A DNA stretch of 64,000 nucleotides. Source: UBA1822 sp963615055 (lineage in GTDB: Bacteria; Bacillota; Negativicutes; Veillonellales; Dialisteraceae). The notes under the pieces are model-generated. The model made no database searches and was not told the origin of the DNA. It was given only the letters and a program-made list of their open reading frames with translations. The stretch is from positions 49,988 through 113,987 of the forward strand of contig CAVEFO010000001.1 in assembly GCA_963615055.1 (NCBI GenBank), written 5' to 3'. The translations under genes and the position numbers were made by a program. Each line of letters starts with the position of its first letter. The first letter of the stretch is position 1. Positions 55,048 through 63,945 of the stretch are shown in pieces.

Positions 55048-57180
55048 TCAATTTTTTCCCATCCTCATCCTAAGCGCATTCAGGACGACGGAAACTGAGC
55101 TACAGGCCATAGCCGCGCCGGCGAGCATCGGGGAGAGGATGCCAAAGGCGGCGAGGGGGATGCCGATGACATTGTAGATGAGGGCCCAGAAGAAATTTTC
55201 GCGGATGGTTTTGAGCGTACGGCGGCTGATACGAATGGCTTCGGCGGCGGCGCAAAGATCGGCGCGAAGGAGGACGACACCCGCCGTTTCCACGGCCGCA
55301 TCGGTGCCGCTGCCCATAGCAATTCCGACGTCAGCGGCAGCGAGCGCCGGCGCATCATTGATACCGTCGCCCACCATCGCGACGGGGCCGTTTTCTTTTT
55401 GCAATTCCCGGACGATTTCCGCTTTTTCCTGCGGCAGGACACCGGCGCGGACGTGAGAAATGCCGGCAAGGCGCGCGATATAGTCGGCCGTCTTCGGATG
55501 ATCACCCGTGACGAGCCACGGCGTGATACCCTGTCGGCTTAATTCGGCCATCATTTCCGGCGCTTCGTCGCGGATTGTATCACTCACGCCAAAAACGGCC
55601 GGTACCTTCCCCTCTTCGGCCAAAAAGGAAACGGAGGCGCCTTCTTCTTCCCACGTCGCTGTCCCCCCATCGGGAATCGTCACTCCTTCTTCCGTCAAGA
55701 AACGTTCATTTCCGCAAAGAATTCGTTTCCCGTCACACAGGGCTTTCATGCCGCGGCCGGGAAGCGTTTCTACGGACTCGACGGAAACCGGCGCGGCATC
55801 TTTCGCGTATCGGCAAAGTGCCGCCGCAATCGGATGGGAAGAATTCTTTTCCAATGCAAGCAATAGGGAAAGTGCGCGGGATTTCCCGTTTCCGAAAAAA
55901 TGCACGTGTGTGACGGAGAGTGCGCCTTGCGTGATCGTCCCCGTCTTATCAAAAATGAGCGTGCGGACGGCGGCGAGGCGTTCCAAATCGGAGGCCGCAC
56001 GGAAAAGGATGCCTTTTTTCGCGGCAATGCCGGAGCCGACCATGACGGCCGTCGGCGTCGCGAGACCCAGCGCGCACGGGCAGGCAATGACGAGGACGGC
56101 CGTCCCGTGCATGAGTGCCGCCTCCGTGTTTCCCGAAAGGATGAACCAGACGAGACCCGTGGCGGCGGCGATGGCGATCACGATCGGCACGAAGACGCCG
56201 GCGACGCGATCGGCGAAACGCTGTACGGGCGCTTTCGAGCTCTGAGCCGCTTCGACGGTCGCGATGATCGTCCCGAGGACGGACTCTTTGCCGACGCGCT
56301 CGGCCCGCATTTGAAACGTACCGGTCACATTCACCGTGGCACCGATGACAGCATCCCCCGCGCGTTTTTCGACGGGAAGGCTTTCGCCCGTCACCATCGA
56401 TTCATCGACGGTCGCCCGCCCCTCCGTCACGGTGCCGTCCGCCGGAATGCGATCGCCGGCGCGGACGAGCAGGAGATCTCCGACCAAAATGGTTTTCGCC
56501 GGTCTCTCGACAAATTCATGTCCGTCCCAGACGAGCGCTGTCTGCGGGGAGAGTTTCAACAGTTCGCGAATGGCCGAACCGGTCCGCCGTTTCGCCGCGC
56601 CTTCGAGCCATTTCCCGAAAAGAATGAAGAAAATGAGCCCCGCCGATGTCTCGAAATAGAGATGCGGCACGCCCTGCGCCATCATCCAAAGGCTGTAGAA
56701 AAACGCGACGGAGGTGCCGAGCGCGACGAGGACATCCATCGTAAGCGCGCCGCTCCGCATGGCAAAAAACGCACCGCGGTAGAAAAGCATCCCCGGCCCA
56801 AACTGCGCCGCCGCGGCCAAGAGGCATTGCCAAAGAGCAGGCATTGGTGGAAACGCGCCTGTCATATCGCCGACCATGCCAATCATCATCGGTGCCCACA
56901 GCAGCCCGGCGATGATCAGCAAGAGCCGACGTTTCCTCTCTTCCCGTCGCTCCGCTTCCTCGGGATCGACAGCCTCCGACGCACTGAATCCCAATTTCTC
57001 TATCCGAGAAATCAGTGCGGCCTTGCTGATTTTTTTCTCATCACACAAAAATTCCCCGCGCCCGGTGATGAGATTCACGGACGCTGCGGAAACGCCGTCC
57101 ATTTTCGACGTGACTTTCTCGATCCGCGAAACGCACGCGGCGCAATGCATACCGGATATAGTCAAAAGAATCTTTTGCAT
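55048..57180 (-). CDS. copA: copper-exporting P1B-type ATPase
   Basis: 710 residues. N-terminal heavy-metal domain with GMHCAAC (about residues 10-16), eight expected membrane helices, actuator TGES (VTGESLPVEK), transmembrane CPC (IACPCALGLATP, Cu+ specificity), phosphorylation site DKTGTIT, and hinge GDGINDAPAL. Exports Cu+ from the cytosol. The ATG at 57180 follows AAGGAGA; the longer frame upstream is not supported. No copper chaperone or CsoR is adjacent. Confidence 0.95.
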   Translation of the reverse strand: MQKILLTISGMHCAACVSRIEKVTSKMDGVSAASVNLITGRGEFLCDEKKISKAALISRIEKLGFSASEAVDPEEAERREERKRRLLLIIAGLLWAPMMIGMVGDMTGAFPPMPALWQCLLAAAAQFGPGMLFYRGAFFAMRSGALTMDVLVALGTSVAFFYSLWMMAQGVPHLYFETSAGLIFFILFGKWLEGAAKRRTGSAIRELLKLSPQTALVWDGHEFVERPAKTILVGDLLLVRAGDRIPADGTVTEGRATVDESMVTGESLPVEKRAGDAVIGATVNVTGTFQMRAERVGKESVLGTIIATVEAAQSSKAPVQRFADRVAGVFVPIVIAIAAATGLVWFILSGNTEAALMHGTAVLVIACPCALGLATPTAVMVGSGIAAKKGILFRAASDLERLAAVRTLIFDKTGTITQGALSVTHVHFFGNGKSRALSLLLALEKNSSHPIAAALCRYAKDAAPVSVESVETLPGRGMKALCDGKRILCGNERFLTEEGVTIPDGGTATWEEEGASVSFLAEEGKVPAVFGVSDTIRDEAPEMMAELSRQGITPWLVTGDHPKTADYIARLAGISHVRAGVLPQEKAEIVRELQKENGPVAMVGDGINDAPALAAADVGIAMGSGTDAAVETAGVVLLRADLCAAAEAIRISRRTLKTIRENFFWALIYNVIGIPLAAFGILSPMLAGAAMACSSVSVVLNALRMRMGKN

Positions 57181-57530
57181 GTTGTCTCCTTGTGATGTGA
57201 TTGGCTCTATGTGCACACCGGTCAAGACACCGGACGTCTCGACCGCTATGTGCTTCCAAGGTCGAGCACACGCTCCAAGCGCCCGGCATCTTGCGTCTGA
57301 TAACAAAAGCCGACCGCCTCCCCCTCTCATTTCTTTTCTCAAGCATAAGAATAAAATCGAATTTTGTCAATATTGGAATTCATTCGCAAATTCGGACAAC
57401 AAAAAAGCGACCATCGGCCGCATTTTAAAATATGGGGCGGTAGGCGGCACCTCTAAAATCTGACGCCTAATCGTCTGCTGTCTGACGTCTCGACCACAAT
57501 GAAACCCGCGCCCGTCTCCAAGCTCTTCCC
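57181..57530. other. copA upstream region, no gene
   Basis: Contains the copA 5' region with short direct and inverted pieces (CACCGGTCAAGACACCGG near 57215); no gene or clear operator identified. Confidence 0.4.
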
Positions 57531-58604
57531 TCAAAATTCATACAAAAGCGCTTCCGGCTCACGATTCGGATCGTGAAACGGGATGACGGTCTTGAAATTG
57601 TTTTTCGCCGCGAGATCCTTCATTTCTCCGTACGTCTGATGGTTCGGCCAGAGGACTTGCGTCGCGCGTCCGCTTTCCAGATACTCTTTCGCGCGGCCGT
57701 ATCCGTGCGCCGAGCCGGTCAGGAGGAGCGCCGCGTCCGGATATTTCGCCAAAAGAGCGCGGGACGTCGGATGGGTGAGCTGCGCGTCGGCCAAAAGATA
57801 AATATGGCCGGGCTCCACCGTGTCCCCCTTCCATTCCTTGACGGCATCTGTCGGTATCTCCAAGACGTCGGGATTCACGAAATACGGACGGCGGCAGAAT
57901 TTTGCCCATTCTTTGTACAATGTCGGCGCCAAATGCACGGGGTGCGCCGCACCGAATGTTTCCCAAAGGAGCATTGCCATCGGAAGACCGCGCCCAAAAT
58001 GAGGGGCCGGCAGCAGCATCGCCGCGCCCGTCCCTGCGATTTCCTTTGCCGCTGCCACAAAACGCGCGCGCATGGCATCGCCCGTTTCCTCCGTCGGATA
58101 TGCCGCGTCGATGACGGCAATCTCGGCCGATAAATCGCGCACGGGATCGTTTCTGTAAAAAGGATCGCCCTCGCGGTAGTCACCGCTGAAAAAAGCCGTC
58201 TTGCCCTCGCAAGTAATCGCATACCAGACGGCGCCGCAACAATGGCCGCTCCGCCCCCAGCGCAATGTGAAATCAGGCAAAAGCTCGACTTCCGGCGCCG
58301 TCGAATCCAGAATGGTCGCGTTCTTCGGCTTGTGGTGAAGCTGTCGATACGTCTGCGCACTCATCAGGACCGTCGCCTCCGCGCCCATTTCCTCCAAATA
58401 TTCAAGCGCGCCGGTATGGTCGCGATGCGAATGTGTCAGAAAAATATATTCGGCGCTGCGAATTTCTTCCGCCGTCAGATCCGGCACGCGGTCGAGGCCA
58501 TCCGTCGAGGTGCCGCAATCGACGATGTACGTGTGCTGCGCCCCGGAAACAAAAAAACAGCTACGCCCCTCTCCGCCGCAGCCGCCTGCAATACTGAGTC
58601 TCAT
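57531..58604 (-). CDS. metallo-beta-lactamase-fold hydrolase
   Basis: 357 residues. Metal motif LTHSHRDHTGALEYLEEMG (HxHxDH, about residue 55) and FFSGDYREGDPF (about 145) mark the MBL fold; AHGYGRAKEYLESG and the C-terminal PFHDP His resemble beta-CASP RNase-type or related hydrolases, but the full beta-CASP motif set is not clear. Substrate unknown. I start at the ATG 58604, spaced 6 bases from GGAG. Cytosolic, monocistronic. Confidence 0.75.
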   Translation of the reverse strand: MRLSIAGGCGGEGRSCFFVSGAQHTYIVDCGTSTDGLDRVPDLTAEEIRSAEYIFLTHSHRDHTGALEYLEEMGAEATVLMSAQTYRQLHHKPKNATILDSTAPEVELLPDFTLRWGRSGHCCGAVWYAITCEGKTAFFSGDYREGDPFYRNDPVRDLSAEIAVIDAAYPTEETGDAMRARFVAAAKEIAGTGAAMLLPAPHFGRGLPMAMLLWETFGAAHPVHLAPTLYKEWAKFCRRPYFVNPDVLEIPTDAVKEWKGDTVEPGHIYLLADAQLTHPTSRALLAKYPDAALLLTGSAHGYGRAKEYLESGRATQVLWPNHQTYGEMKDLAAKNNFKTVIPFHDPNREPEALLYEF

Positions 58605-58631
58605 GGTCATCTCCGTCGATGCAAATATAGA

Positions 58632-58677
58632 AAACGCCGATGAAACCGAAAATCCCCTTTCGATTTCATCGGCGTTT
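58632..58677 (-). terminator. strong hairpin upstream of the MBL gene
   Basis: 14-base perfect arms AAACGCCGATGAAA and TTTCATCGGCGTTT with further internal pairing; T-rich on the minus strand after the stem. It could end the leftward transcript from 59014 or act as a leader structure for the MBL gene. Confidence 0.55.
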
Positions 58678-58680
58678 CTC

Positions 58681-59013
58681 AAAGGAAACGGTGAGATCCT
58701 CCCCGTTTCCTTTATCGATACTTCCTTGTACGTTCTATTTCCTTCTTTATACCATATTTATCCGTTTTTGACAATGCATTATCCGCCGTCCGTGACCCGT
58801 GAACCGTTATCCGTTCGTGAAACTCTTTGGTTGAAAAGGTCGGATAACCGCAATCAAGCCTTTTTACGCCATCTCCCCAATGCCAAACTTGGAAGAGATC
58901 GAAAAAGCCAAAAATGCAATTCATCAAGCCCCGTCAAGCTTTCCTCTCGATGTAACGCACGGTCAACGGAAATCGGCAAACGGATCACTCCTGCACTGCT
59001 CACTGCTCACTGT
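58681..59013. repeat. intergenic region with heptamer run
   Basis: No gene. At 58990-59013 the heptamer CTCACTG/CAGTGAG repeats about three times, starting directly at the stop codon of the LarA-like gene. Also CATCAAGCC-type motifs (about 58852 and 58923) as found near the tRNA. Confidence 0.55.
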
Positions 59014-60315
59014 TTACTCTGCCACCGGCACGATCGACGCGCAATGCGGCATGATATTGATCGTGTAATCCTCCTTGCCTTCTCGCGCCAGCTGCTCTTT
59101 CGCCAGTTTCCAAGCTTCCTCGACCGTCGCGACAGGAATCTGATGCGTCTTCTTCACCGCCTCAAAATTTTCCGGCTTCGTCACGAGATAAATCGTGTAG
59201 CGATGCGCCATGCTGAAAAGATTGAACGCAACGAAGAACGGAATCGTAAAGCAATCCCGCAGCGCGCGCTCCATGTCCTCCTGCTTCTCAAAACGGAAAC
59301 TGTCCATGTATTCCTTCGGTTCGTAAATGTCCCGCGCTTCCATGATCGCAATGATGATTCCGCCTTCCTTCGTCGCCGCTTCCGCCGGATCATAGCATTT
59401 CGTCCCCTGATAGAGCGACACGTCCTTCGGATAACCGCCCGCGCACGCAAAACTCACATCCGATTTCTGTTTGAAAGAAACACGCTGAATCGCATAGACT
59501 TCCTTCGTCCCCGCCAGCCACGCTTCATACGGATCGCCGCCGACCATTTTGCAAATTTGTCCCTCCGAATTCAGCACGGAATGGATAAGGAAACACGGCT
59601 TTATCATATCCGCCGCTTCCTGCATATCATCGCTCACCACATTATCCGCAAGCTGCGTGCTCCGCGTCTTCGGATTCACACCGGCACCGAATGTATCCGC
59701 CAGCGCATGGCAATGATTCTTCTGCACCGTATCCCAACCGGCGACCCCCGGCAAAATCAATTTCCGCCCACCGCCGTAGCCCGCGAAAAGATGCGTCGTG
59801 ATGCCATTCACCAAAATGACCCGATCCGCTTCGACCACGTGCCGATTCAGCCACACCGGCGTCCCGATCTTCGTATCGCCCATGTAGACCAGCTCGTCTT
59901 TATTGCGGCTGTCGTGCTGCACCAGACGAATGCGACGGCACACCTCCTCGCCCACCGTGCGGACATTCTCCTCCGCCGTATGCGCGCGATGCGTCCCCTG
60001 CGCGAAAACAATCACCTGATCCTCATCCGGGATCCCGGCCGCATTCAGCTCATTTACGATATGAATCACAAAATCCGCCGAATGATTCCATGAACGCGTC
60101 ACATCCGCGCACACGAGACACACCTTCTCACCCGGCTTTACAATCTCCGCCAACGGCTTTGATCCGATCGGATGGCGCATACAATCAATCGTCGCTTCCT
60201 TCACATCGATCGCCGGCACCGCCTTCCCTTCCAGCACATCCGACACATGCTTCTCAGGAAGCATCACACTCTGCGTCCCCGTCCCGAAACCGAACGTATA
60301 TTCCTTCAATCCCAT
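59014..60315 (-). CDS. LarA-like nickel-pincer racemase/epimerase family protein
   Basis: 433 residues of the LarA (DUF2088) family, whose founder is lactate racemase with a nickel-pincer nucleotide on a Lys. Cofactor residues align: His109 (FAQGTHRAH), His175 and Lys185 (GITTHLFAGYGGGRKLILPG), plus Asp71/Arg74 (CADVTRSW). Other family members racemise different 2-hydroxy acids, so the substrate is open. The maturation genes larB, larC and larE are not in the window. The ATG at 60315 follows AGGGGAGGG. Confidence 0.82.
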   Translation of the reverse strand: MGLKEYTFGFGTGTQSVMLPEKHVSDVLEGKAVPAIDVKEATIDCMRHPIGSKPLAEIVKPGEKVCLVCADVTRSWNHSADFVIHIVNELNAAGIPDEDQVIVFAQGTHRAHTAEENVRTVGEEVCRRIRLVQHDSRNKDELVYMGDTKIGTPVWLNRHVVEADRVILVNGITTHLFAGYGGGRKLILPGVAGWDTVQKNHCHALADTFGAGVNPKTRSTQLADNVVSDDMQEAADMIKPCFLIHSVLNSEGQICKMVGGDPYEAWLAGTKEVYAIQRVSFKQKSDVSFACAGGYPKDVSLYQGTKCYDPAEAATKEGGIIIAIMEARDIYEPKEYMDSFRFEKQEDMERALRDCFTIPFFVAFNLFSMAHRYTIYLVTKPENFEAVKKTHQIPVATVEEAWKLAKEQLAREGKEDYTINIMPHCASIVPVAE

Positions 60316-60420
60316 CGAAAATCCCTCCCCTATCCATACAAATGAAAATTTTTTCCATTTTATCATAAGAAACGGAAACCGAAAAGACAGCGCCCGCCCA
60401 TTTCCTTTTCGACCATCAAA

Positions 60421-60448
60421 CTCGCGTATCCTATAGCGCGAGCTTTTT
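60421..60448 (+). terminator. hairpin upstream of the recombinase gene
   Basis: CTCGCG and CGCGAG arms followed by CTTTTT, 22 bases before the recombinase ATG: possibly a terminator-attenuator limiting recombinase expression. Confidence 0.5.
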
Positions 60449-60470
60449 ATTGTGAGAAAAGAGGAAATCC

Positions 60471-61079
60471 ATGGGACAAATCTACGCCTACATCCGCGTC
60501 AGCACCCGCGACCAAAAAGAAGATCGGCAGCTTCTCGCCATGAGACAACTCCCGATCCCGAAAGAAAATATTTTTATCGACAAACAATCCGGCCAAAACT
60601 TTGATCGACCGCAATACCGAAAATTACTCCGCTGCCTACAAAAAGATGATCTGCTCTACATCAAAAGCCTCGATCGCCTCGGACGAAATTACAAAGAAAT
60701 CCCCGAAGAATGGCGGCGACTCACCAAAGAAAAAGGCATCGATATCGTCGTCCTCGATATGCCCCTCCTCGATACCCGCCGCGGCAAAGACCTCCTCGGC
60801 ACCTTCCTCAGCGACATCGTACTCCAAGTCCTCTCCTTCATCGCGGAAAACGAACGCGAAAACATCCGATGCCGCCAAGCCGAAGGCATCGCCGCCGCCA
60901 AAGAAAGAGGCGTCCGCTTCGGCCGTCCGCCCGCGCCGCTGCCGAAAAACTTTACAACCGTTTATCTGCGCTGGCAATCCGGAGAACTCACAGAAAAAGC
61001 CGCCGCCAAATCCTGCGCCATGCCCCTCTCCACCTTCCGCTACCGCGCCAAACACTACAAGCCGGAGCCGGAAACGTGA
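60471..61079 (+). CDS. serine recombinase (resolvase/invertase family)
   Basis: 202 residues. Catalytic N-terminal domain IYAYIRVSTRDQKEDRQL with nucleophile Ser11 in RVSTRDQ, the conserved DRLGRNY helix (about residues 67-73) and the E-helix VLQVLSFIAENERENIRCRQAEGI. The C-terminal helix-turn-helix (GELTEKAAAKSCAMPLSTFR) is Hin/Pin-like. Size matches DNA invertases rather than large integrases. It lies 24 bases before paired inverted crossover-like sites, so it probably inverts that segment. ATG after AAAGAGGAAA. Confidence 0.9.
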   Translation: MGQIYAYIRVSTRDQKEDRQLLAMRQLPIPKENIFIDKQSGQNFDRPQYRKLLRCLQKDDLLYIKSLDRLGRNYKEIPEEWRRLTKEKGIDIVVLDMPLLDTRRGKDLLGTFLSDIVLQVLSFIAENERENIRCRQAEGIAAAKERGVRFGRPPAPLPKNFTTVYLRWQSGELTEKAAAKSCAMPLSTFRYRAKHYKPEPET

Positions 61080-61096
61080 AATCCTTTCGCCGTTAC

Positions 61097-61230
61097 AAAA
61101 ATGTGTACTTTTTTGCAAACCATTATTTCTAAAATTTCAAATTCATTATACCGCAAAAATACGCCGTTTCAAAGACGACGGGAAAACAGATTTTTCTCAA
61201 TTTGACCGTTGCAAAAAAGTACACTTTTTT
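61097..61230. promoter_or_regulatory. predicted invertible promoter segment
   Basis: Left site AAAAATGT-GT-ACTTTTTT (61097-61114) and right site AAAAAAGT-AC-ACTTTTTT (61213-61230) each consist of two opposed 8-base half sites around a 2-base core, the design of serine-invertase sites. Together they form a perfect 16-base inverted repeat (GTGTACTTTTTTGCAA at 61103-61118; its reverse complement at 61209-61224), with core dinucleotides in inversion orientation. The segment holds one strong promoter, now facing left. See findings. Confidence 0.7.
61145..61172 (-). promoter_or_regulatory. promoter inside the invertible segment, leftward
   Basis: Minus-strand TTGAAA (61167-61172), 16 bases, TATAAT (61145-61150). 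As drawn it fires into the 3' end of the recombinase gene; after inversion the -10 would lie at 61177-61182, about 65 bases before the gtr-like operon start codon. Confidence 0.75.
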
Positions 61231-61248
61231 AACAACGGAGAATCGGTA

Positions 61249-62802
61249 ATGAAAAAAATCGGTCTTGTGCTGTCTTGCGCTGTTCTTGTCATATATTCTC
61301 TATTTTGGATTGGATGCTGTCTGCTCAACTTATTTTTCTCTTACGTCCCCTATTCCTGCAAAAAAACATTTTTATTTTCCAATTTACAACTGCTTCTCTT
61401 TGGCCTCCTATCCGTCATTCTTTTTTGGATTTTCTCCTATTGGTTATCTCAAAAAAATTTTTCTCTTTCCTTTCCAAAATGCGACATCAACATTTTGACG
61501 CTGATACTTTTTGTTGTGCAAGCCTACGTTTTCTACAATACCTATTTTTACACAAACCAGTGGGACCCGGCCGCGATATATGGAAATGCAGAAATCATCT
61601 CCAGAGGAGCTACCGAAGGCCTCAATCACTTTTATTTCTCCAGATATCCTAATAATATCGGAATTGTTTGTTTCCAATCCATTCTGCTCCGTCTCAATCG
61701 AATCAGTGGCGTCTGGGATCCTGAAGGCCACTTTCTGATGATTTTGGTGCAATGTCTGTTGTCGTCTTGGACAGGAAAACTCCTCTACGACACCGTATGC
61801 CGCCTGACCGATTCCGGGAAATATGCTCTTCTAAGCTGGCTATTCTATATCGTTTTGCTCGGATTATCCGGTTGGAACATCATCACCTACACCGACATGA
61901 TGAGCCTTATTTTCCCCATCGCCATTTTCAGCGTGTATCTCTCTTTGCAAAACGAAAAAAGAATCCTGTTGAAATGGATCGTCATCATCGGTTTGACGTA
62001 TTGGGGCAGTCTGATAAAGCCAACCGTTGCCATTATCTTTTTGGCACTTCTTATCACGGAAATCATCCAACTCCTAAAACATTTCAATCTCGAAACATGG
62101 CGCCGAAAATTTAAATTTTTTATTAAAACCGCAATCGCCGGAGGCGTCTGTATTCTGCTGTTTTCAATGGGATATCAAGCCGCCGTTCGTTCAACCGGCT
62201 TAAACATCAATAAAAATGCATACGTCGGCGCCCTCCACTTCATGATGATGGGCCTAAACCCCGATAACCATGGCGTTTTCCACAAAAACGACACACTTTT
62301 ATCTGCCAATATTACCAATCCATCCGAACGAACACATGCTCAAATCCAAACGATAAAAAAACGTTTACACGATTATGGCCCCAAAGGATTCGCCAAACAC
62401 ATAGCAAAAAAATCTCTCATCAATTTCAATGACGGCACTTTTGCGTGGAGATGCGAGGGAGGCTTTTTTGATGTTATTTATCCGAACAAAAACAAAAAAG
62501 CAGCTCCGTTCTTACAAAGCTTATATCTCATAAATGGAAGCCGATATCGCTATCTTGCCGCACTGGAACAATGGGTATGGATGCTGACTCTTTTCACCTC
62601 CATCGGGCTGATCCTGATTAAAAAGAAAGCAGCTTTGGTTATTCTCCTATCTTTAATCGGTATCATTCTGTTCCACTCTCTGTTTGAAGCCCGGGCTCGG
62701 TATCTAATCCTATATGTTCCATTCTTCATCATGGCGTCCATTCTCTCCTTACATCATGGCGAAATGTATTGGCAAGAAAAATTACAAGGCCATTTTTTTT
62801 AG
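61249..62802 (+). CDS. polytopic membrane glycosyltransferase-like protein (Gtr-type)
   Basis: 517 residues with about ten or more hydrophobic segments and a long extracytoplasmic loop (about 310-420, with NINKNAYVGALHFMMMGLNPD). Early acidic/aromatic loop YTNQWDPAAIYGNAE resembles GT-C type transferases, which use lipid-linked sugars outside the membrane. It is followed by a GT2 transferase and a GtrA protein, as in gtr serotype-conversion operons, where the variable membrane transferase decorates surface glycans. ATG 61249 after CGGAG, 18 bases past the right crossover site. Ends in TAG. Confidence 0.72.
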   Translation: MKKIGLVLSCAVLVIYSLFWIGCCLLNLFFSYVPYSCKKTFLFSNLQLLLFGLLSVILFWIFSYWLSQKNFSLSFPKCDINILTLILFVVQAYVFYNTYFYTNQWDPAAIYGNAEIISRGATEGLNHFYFSRYPNNIGIVCFQSILLRLNRISGVWDPEGHFLMILVQCLLSSWTGKLLYDTVCRLTDSGKYALLSWLFYIVLLGLSGWNIITYTDMMSLIFPIAIFSVYLSLQNEKRILLKWIVIIGLTYWGSLIKPTVAIIFLALLITEIIQLLKHFNLETWRRKFKFFIKTAIAGGVCILLFSMGYQAAVRSTGLNINKNAYVGALHFMMMGLNPDNHGVFHKNDTLLSANITNPSERTHAQIQTIKKRLHDYGPKGFAKHIAKKSLINFNDGTFAWRCEGGFFDVIYPNKNKKAAPFLQSLYLINGSRYRYLAALEQWVWMLTLFTSIGLILIKKKAALVILLSLIGIILFHSLFEARARYLILYVPFFIMASILSLHHGEMYWQEKLQGHFF

Positions 62803-62817
62803 AAAGGGTTCAATGAA

Positions 62818-63531
62818 ATGAAAACCGATTCACTGTATATTGTCATGCCAGCCTATAACGAAGAAGACAATATCAAATCCGTGGTGAATGCGTGGTATCC
62901 CCTTTTGGAGGGAAAAGCAGAAACGTCTAAATTAGTCATTGCTGACAGCGGCAGCACCGATGCAACGCATGAGATTTTGGAAAATTTGAAACGCCAATAT
63001 CCCAAGCTTGAAATCCTGACGAACACCCAAAAGCAACACGGACCGAAATTGATCGCCTTGTATCGCTACGCCATTTCCCAAGGAGCCGATTATATTTTTC
63101 AGACCGATTCTGACGGGCAGACGAATCCGGCCGAGTTCGACGCCTTTTGGACGCTGCGAGAACAATTTGACGCCGTTCTCGGATACCGAAATGTGCGGGG
63201 AGACGGAAAATCCAGAGATTTTGTCGAAAAAGTCGTTTGTTTCCTTTTGCGAATTTATTTCGGCGTGAAAGTACCCGATGCCAATGCGCCGTTCCGTTTA
63301 ATGAAAGCGGATATTGTCGCCAAATACATCGATCGATTTCCGCCCGATTATAATTTGCCCAATATTATGTTGACGACCTTTTTTGCTTTTTACCAAGAAA
63401 AGCTGACGTTTCGCACTATTTCCTTCCAGCCGCGACAAGCGGGCGTCAATTCCATTAATATTCCCCGAATCGTAAAAATCGGCTGGCATGCATTGAGCCA
63501 ATTTCACGCATTCAGAAAGACGATGAAATAA
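62818..63531 (+). CDS. family 2 glycosyltransferase (GtrB/DPM1-like)
   Basis: 237 residues. GT-A fold: YIVMPAYNEEDNIKSVV, the nucleotide-sugar region VIADSGSTDATHEIL, and QTDSDGQTNPAEF for metal binding, then APFRLMKADI. Without C-terminal membrane helices it resembles dolichol/undecaprenyl-phosphate sugar synthases of the DPM1 type; it would load the lipid carrier used by the upstream membrane transferase. 15 bases after that gene and 1 base before gtrA. Confidence 0.82.
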   Translation: MKTDSLYIVMPAYNEEDNIKSVVNAWYPLLEGKAETSKLVIADSGSTDATHEILENLKRQYPKLEILTNTQKQHGPKLIALYRYAISQGADYIFQTDSDGQTNPAEFDAFWTLREQFDAVLGYRNVRGDGKSRDFVEKVVCFLLRIYFGVKVPDANAPFRLMKADIVAKYIDRFPPDYNLPNIMLTTFFAFYQEKLTFRTISFQPRQAGVNSINIPRIVKIGWHALSQFHAFRKTMK

Positions 63532-63532
63532 A

Positions 63533-63940
63533 ATGCTGAAAAGTTTTCTGAACAAATATGGAAATGTGATTCCGTATTTGTTCTTTGGCGTATGCACGAC
63601 GCTCGTCAATGTGGTATCGTATTGGATTTGCGCCTATCCTCTCGGTTTTAGCATCATGACGAGCACAATCCTCGCCTGGTGCCTCGCCGTCTTCTTCGCT
63701 TACGTAACAAATCGTAAATGGGTTTTCCATGGCGAAGCGCACGGCATGACGGAAATCGGCAAAGAAATGGCGCTATTCTTTGCCTGTCGGCTGGGAACCG
63801 GGCTGCTCGATTGGCTATGCATGTTGATTTTTGCGGAATGGCTCGGCATGGACGATGTTTTCGTCAAAGCGGCAGCGGACATTGCCGTCATTATCTTAAA
63901 TTATCTGGCCAGCAAATTTGTTATCTTCAAAAAAAGATAA
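63533..63940 (+). CDS. gtrA: GtrA-family membrane protein
   Basis: 135 residues, four hydrophobic helices: VIPYLFFGVCTTLVNVVSYW, MTSTILAWCLAVFFAYVTNRKWVF (the NRKWVF motif is typical), a third at about 80-100, and a C-terminal one ending in NYLASKFVIFKKR. GtrA proteins are thought to flip lipid-linked sugars. Starts 1 base after the GT2 stop, so the three genes form one operon. An IS end begins 5 bases after the stop. Confidence 0.9.
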   Translation: MLKSFLNKYGNVIPYLFFGVCTTLVNVVSYWICAYPLGFSIMTSTILAWCLAVFFAYVTNRKWVFHGEAHGMTEIGKEMALFFACRLGTGLLDWLCMLIFAEWLGMDDVFVKAAADIAVIILNYLASKFVIFKKR

Positions 63941-63945
63941 CTTTC

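Noticed and set aside
61097..61230. A resolvase res site (for plasmid or transposon cointegrates) instead of an invertible switch
   Set aside because: res sites are arranged as head-to-tail subsites; here two sites face each other around a promoter, and no transposon ends flank the recombinase. Not fully excluded without strain comparison.
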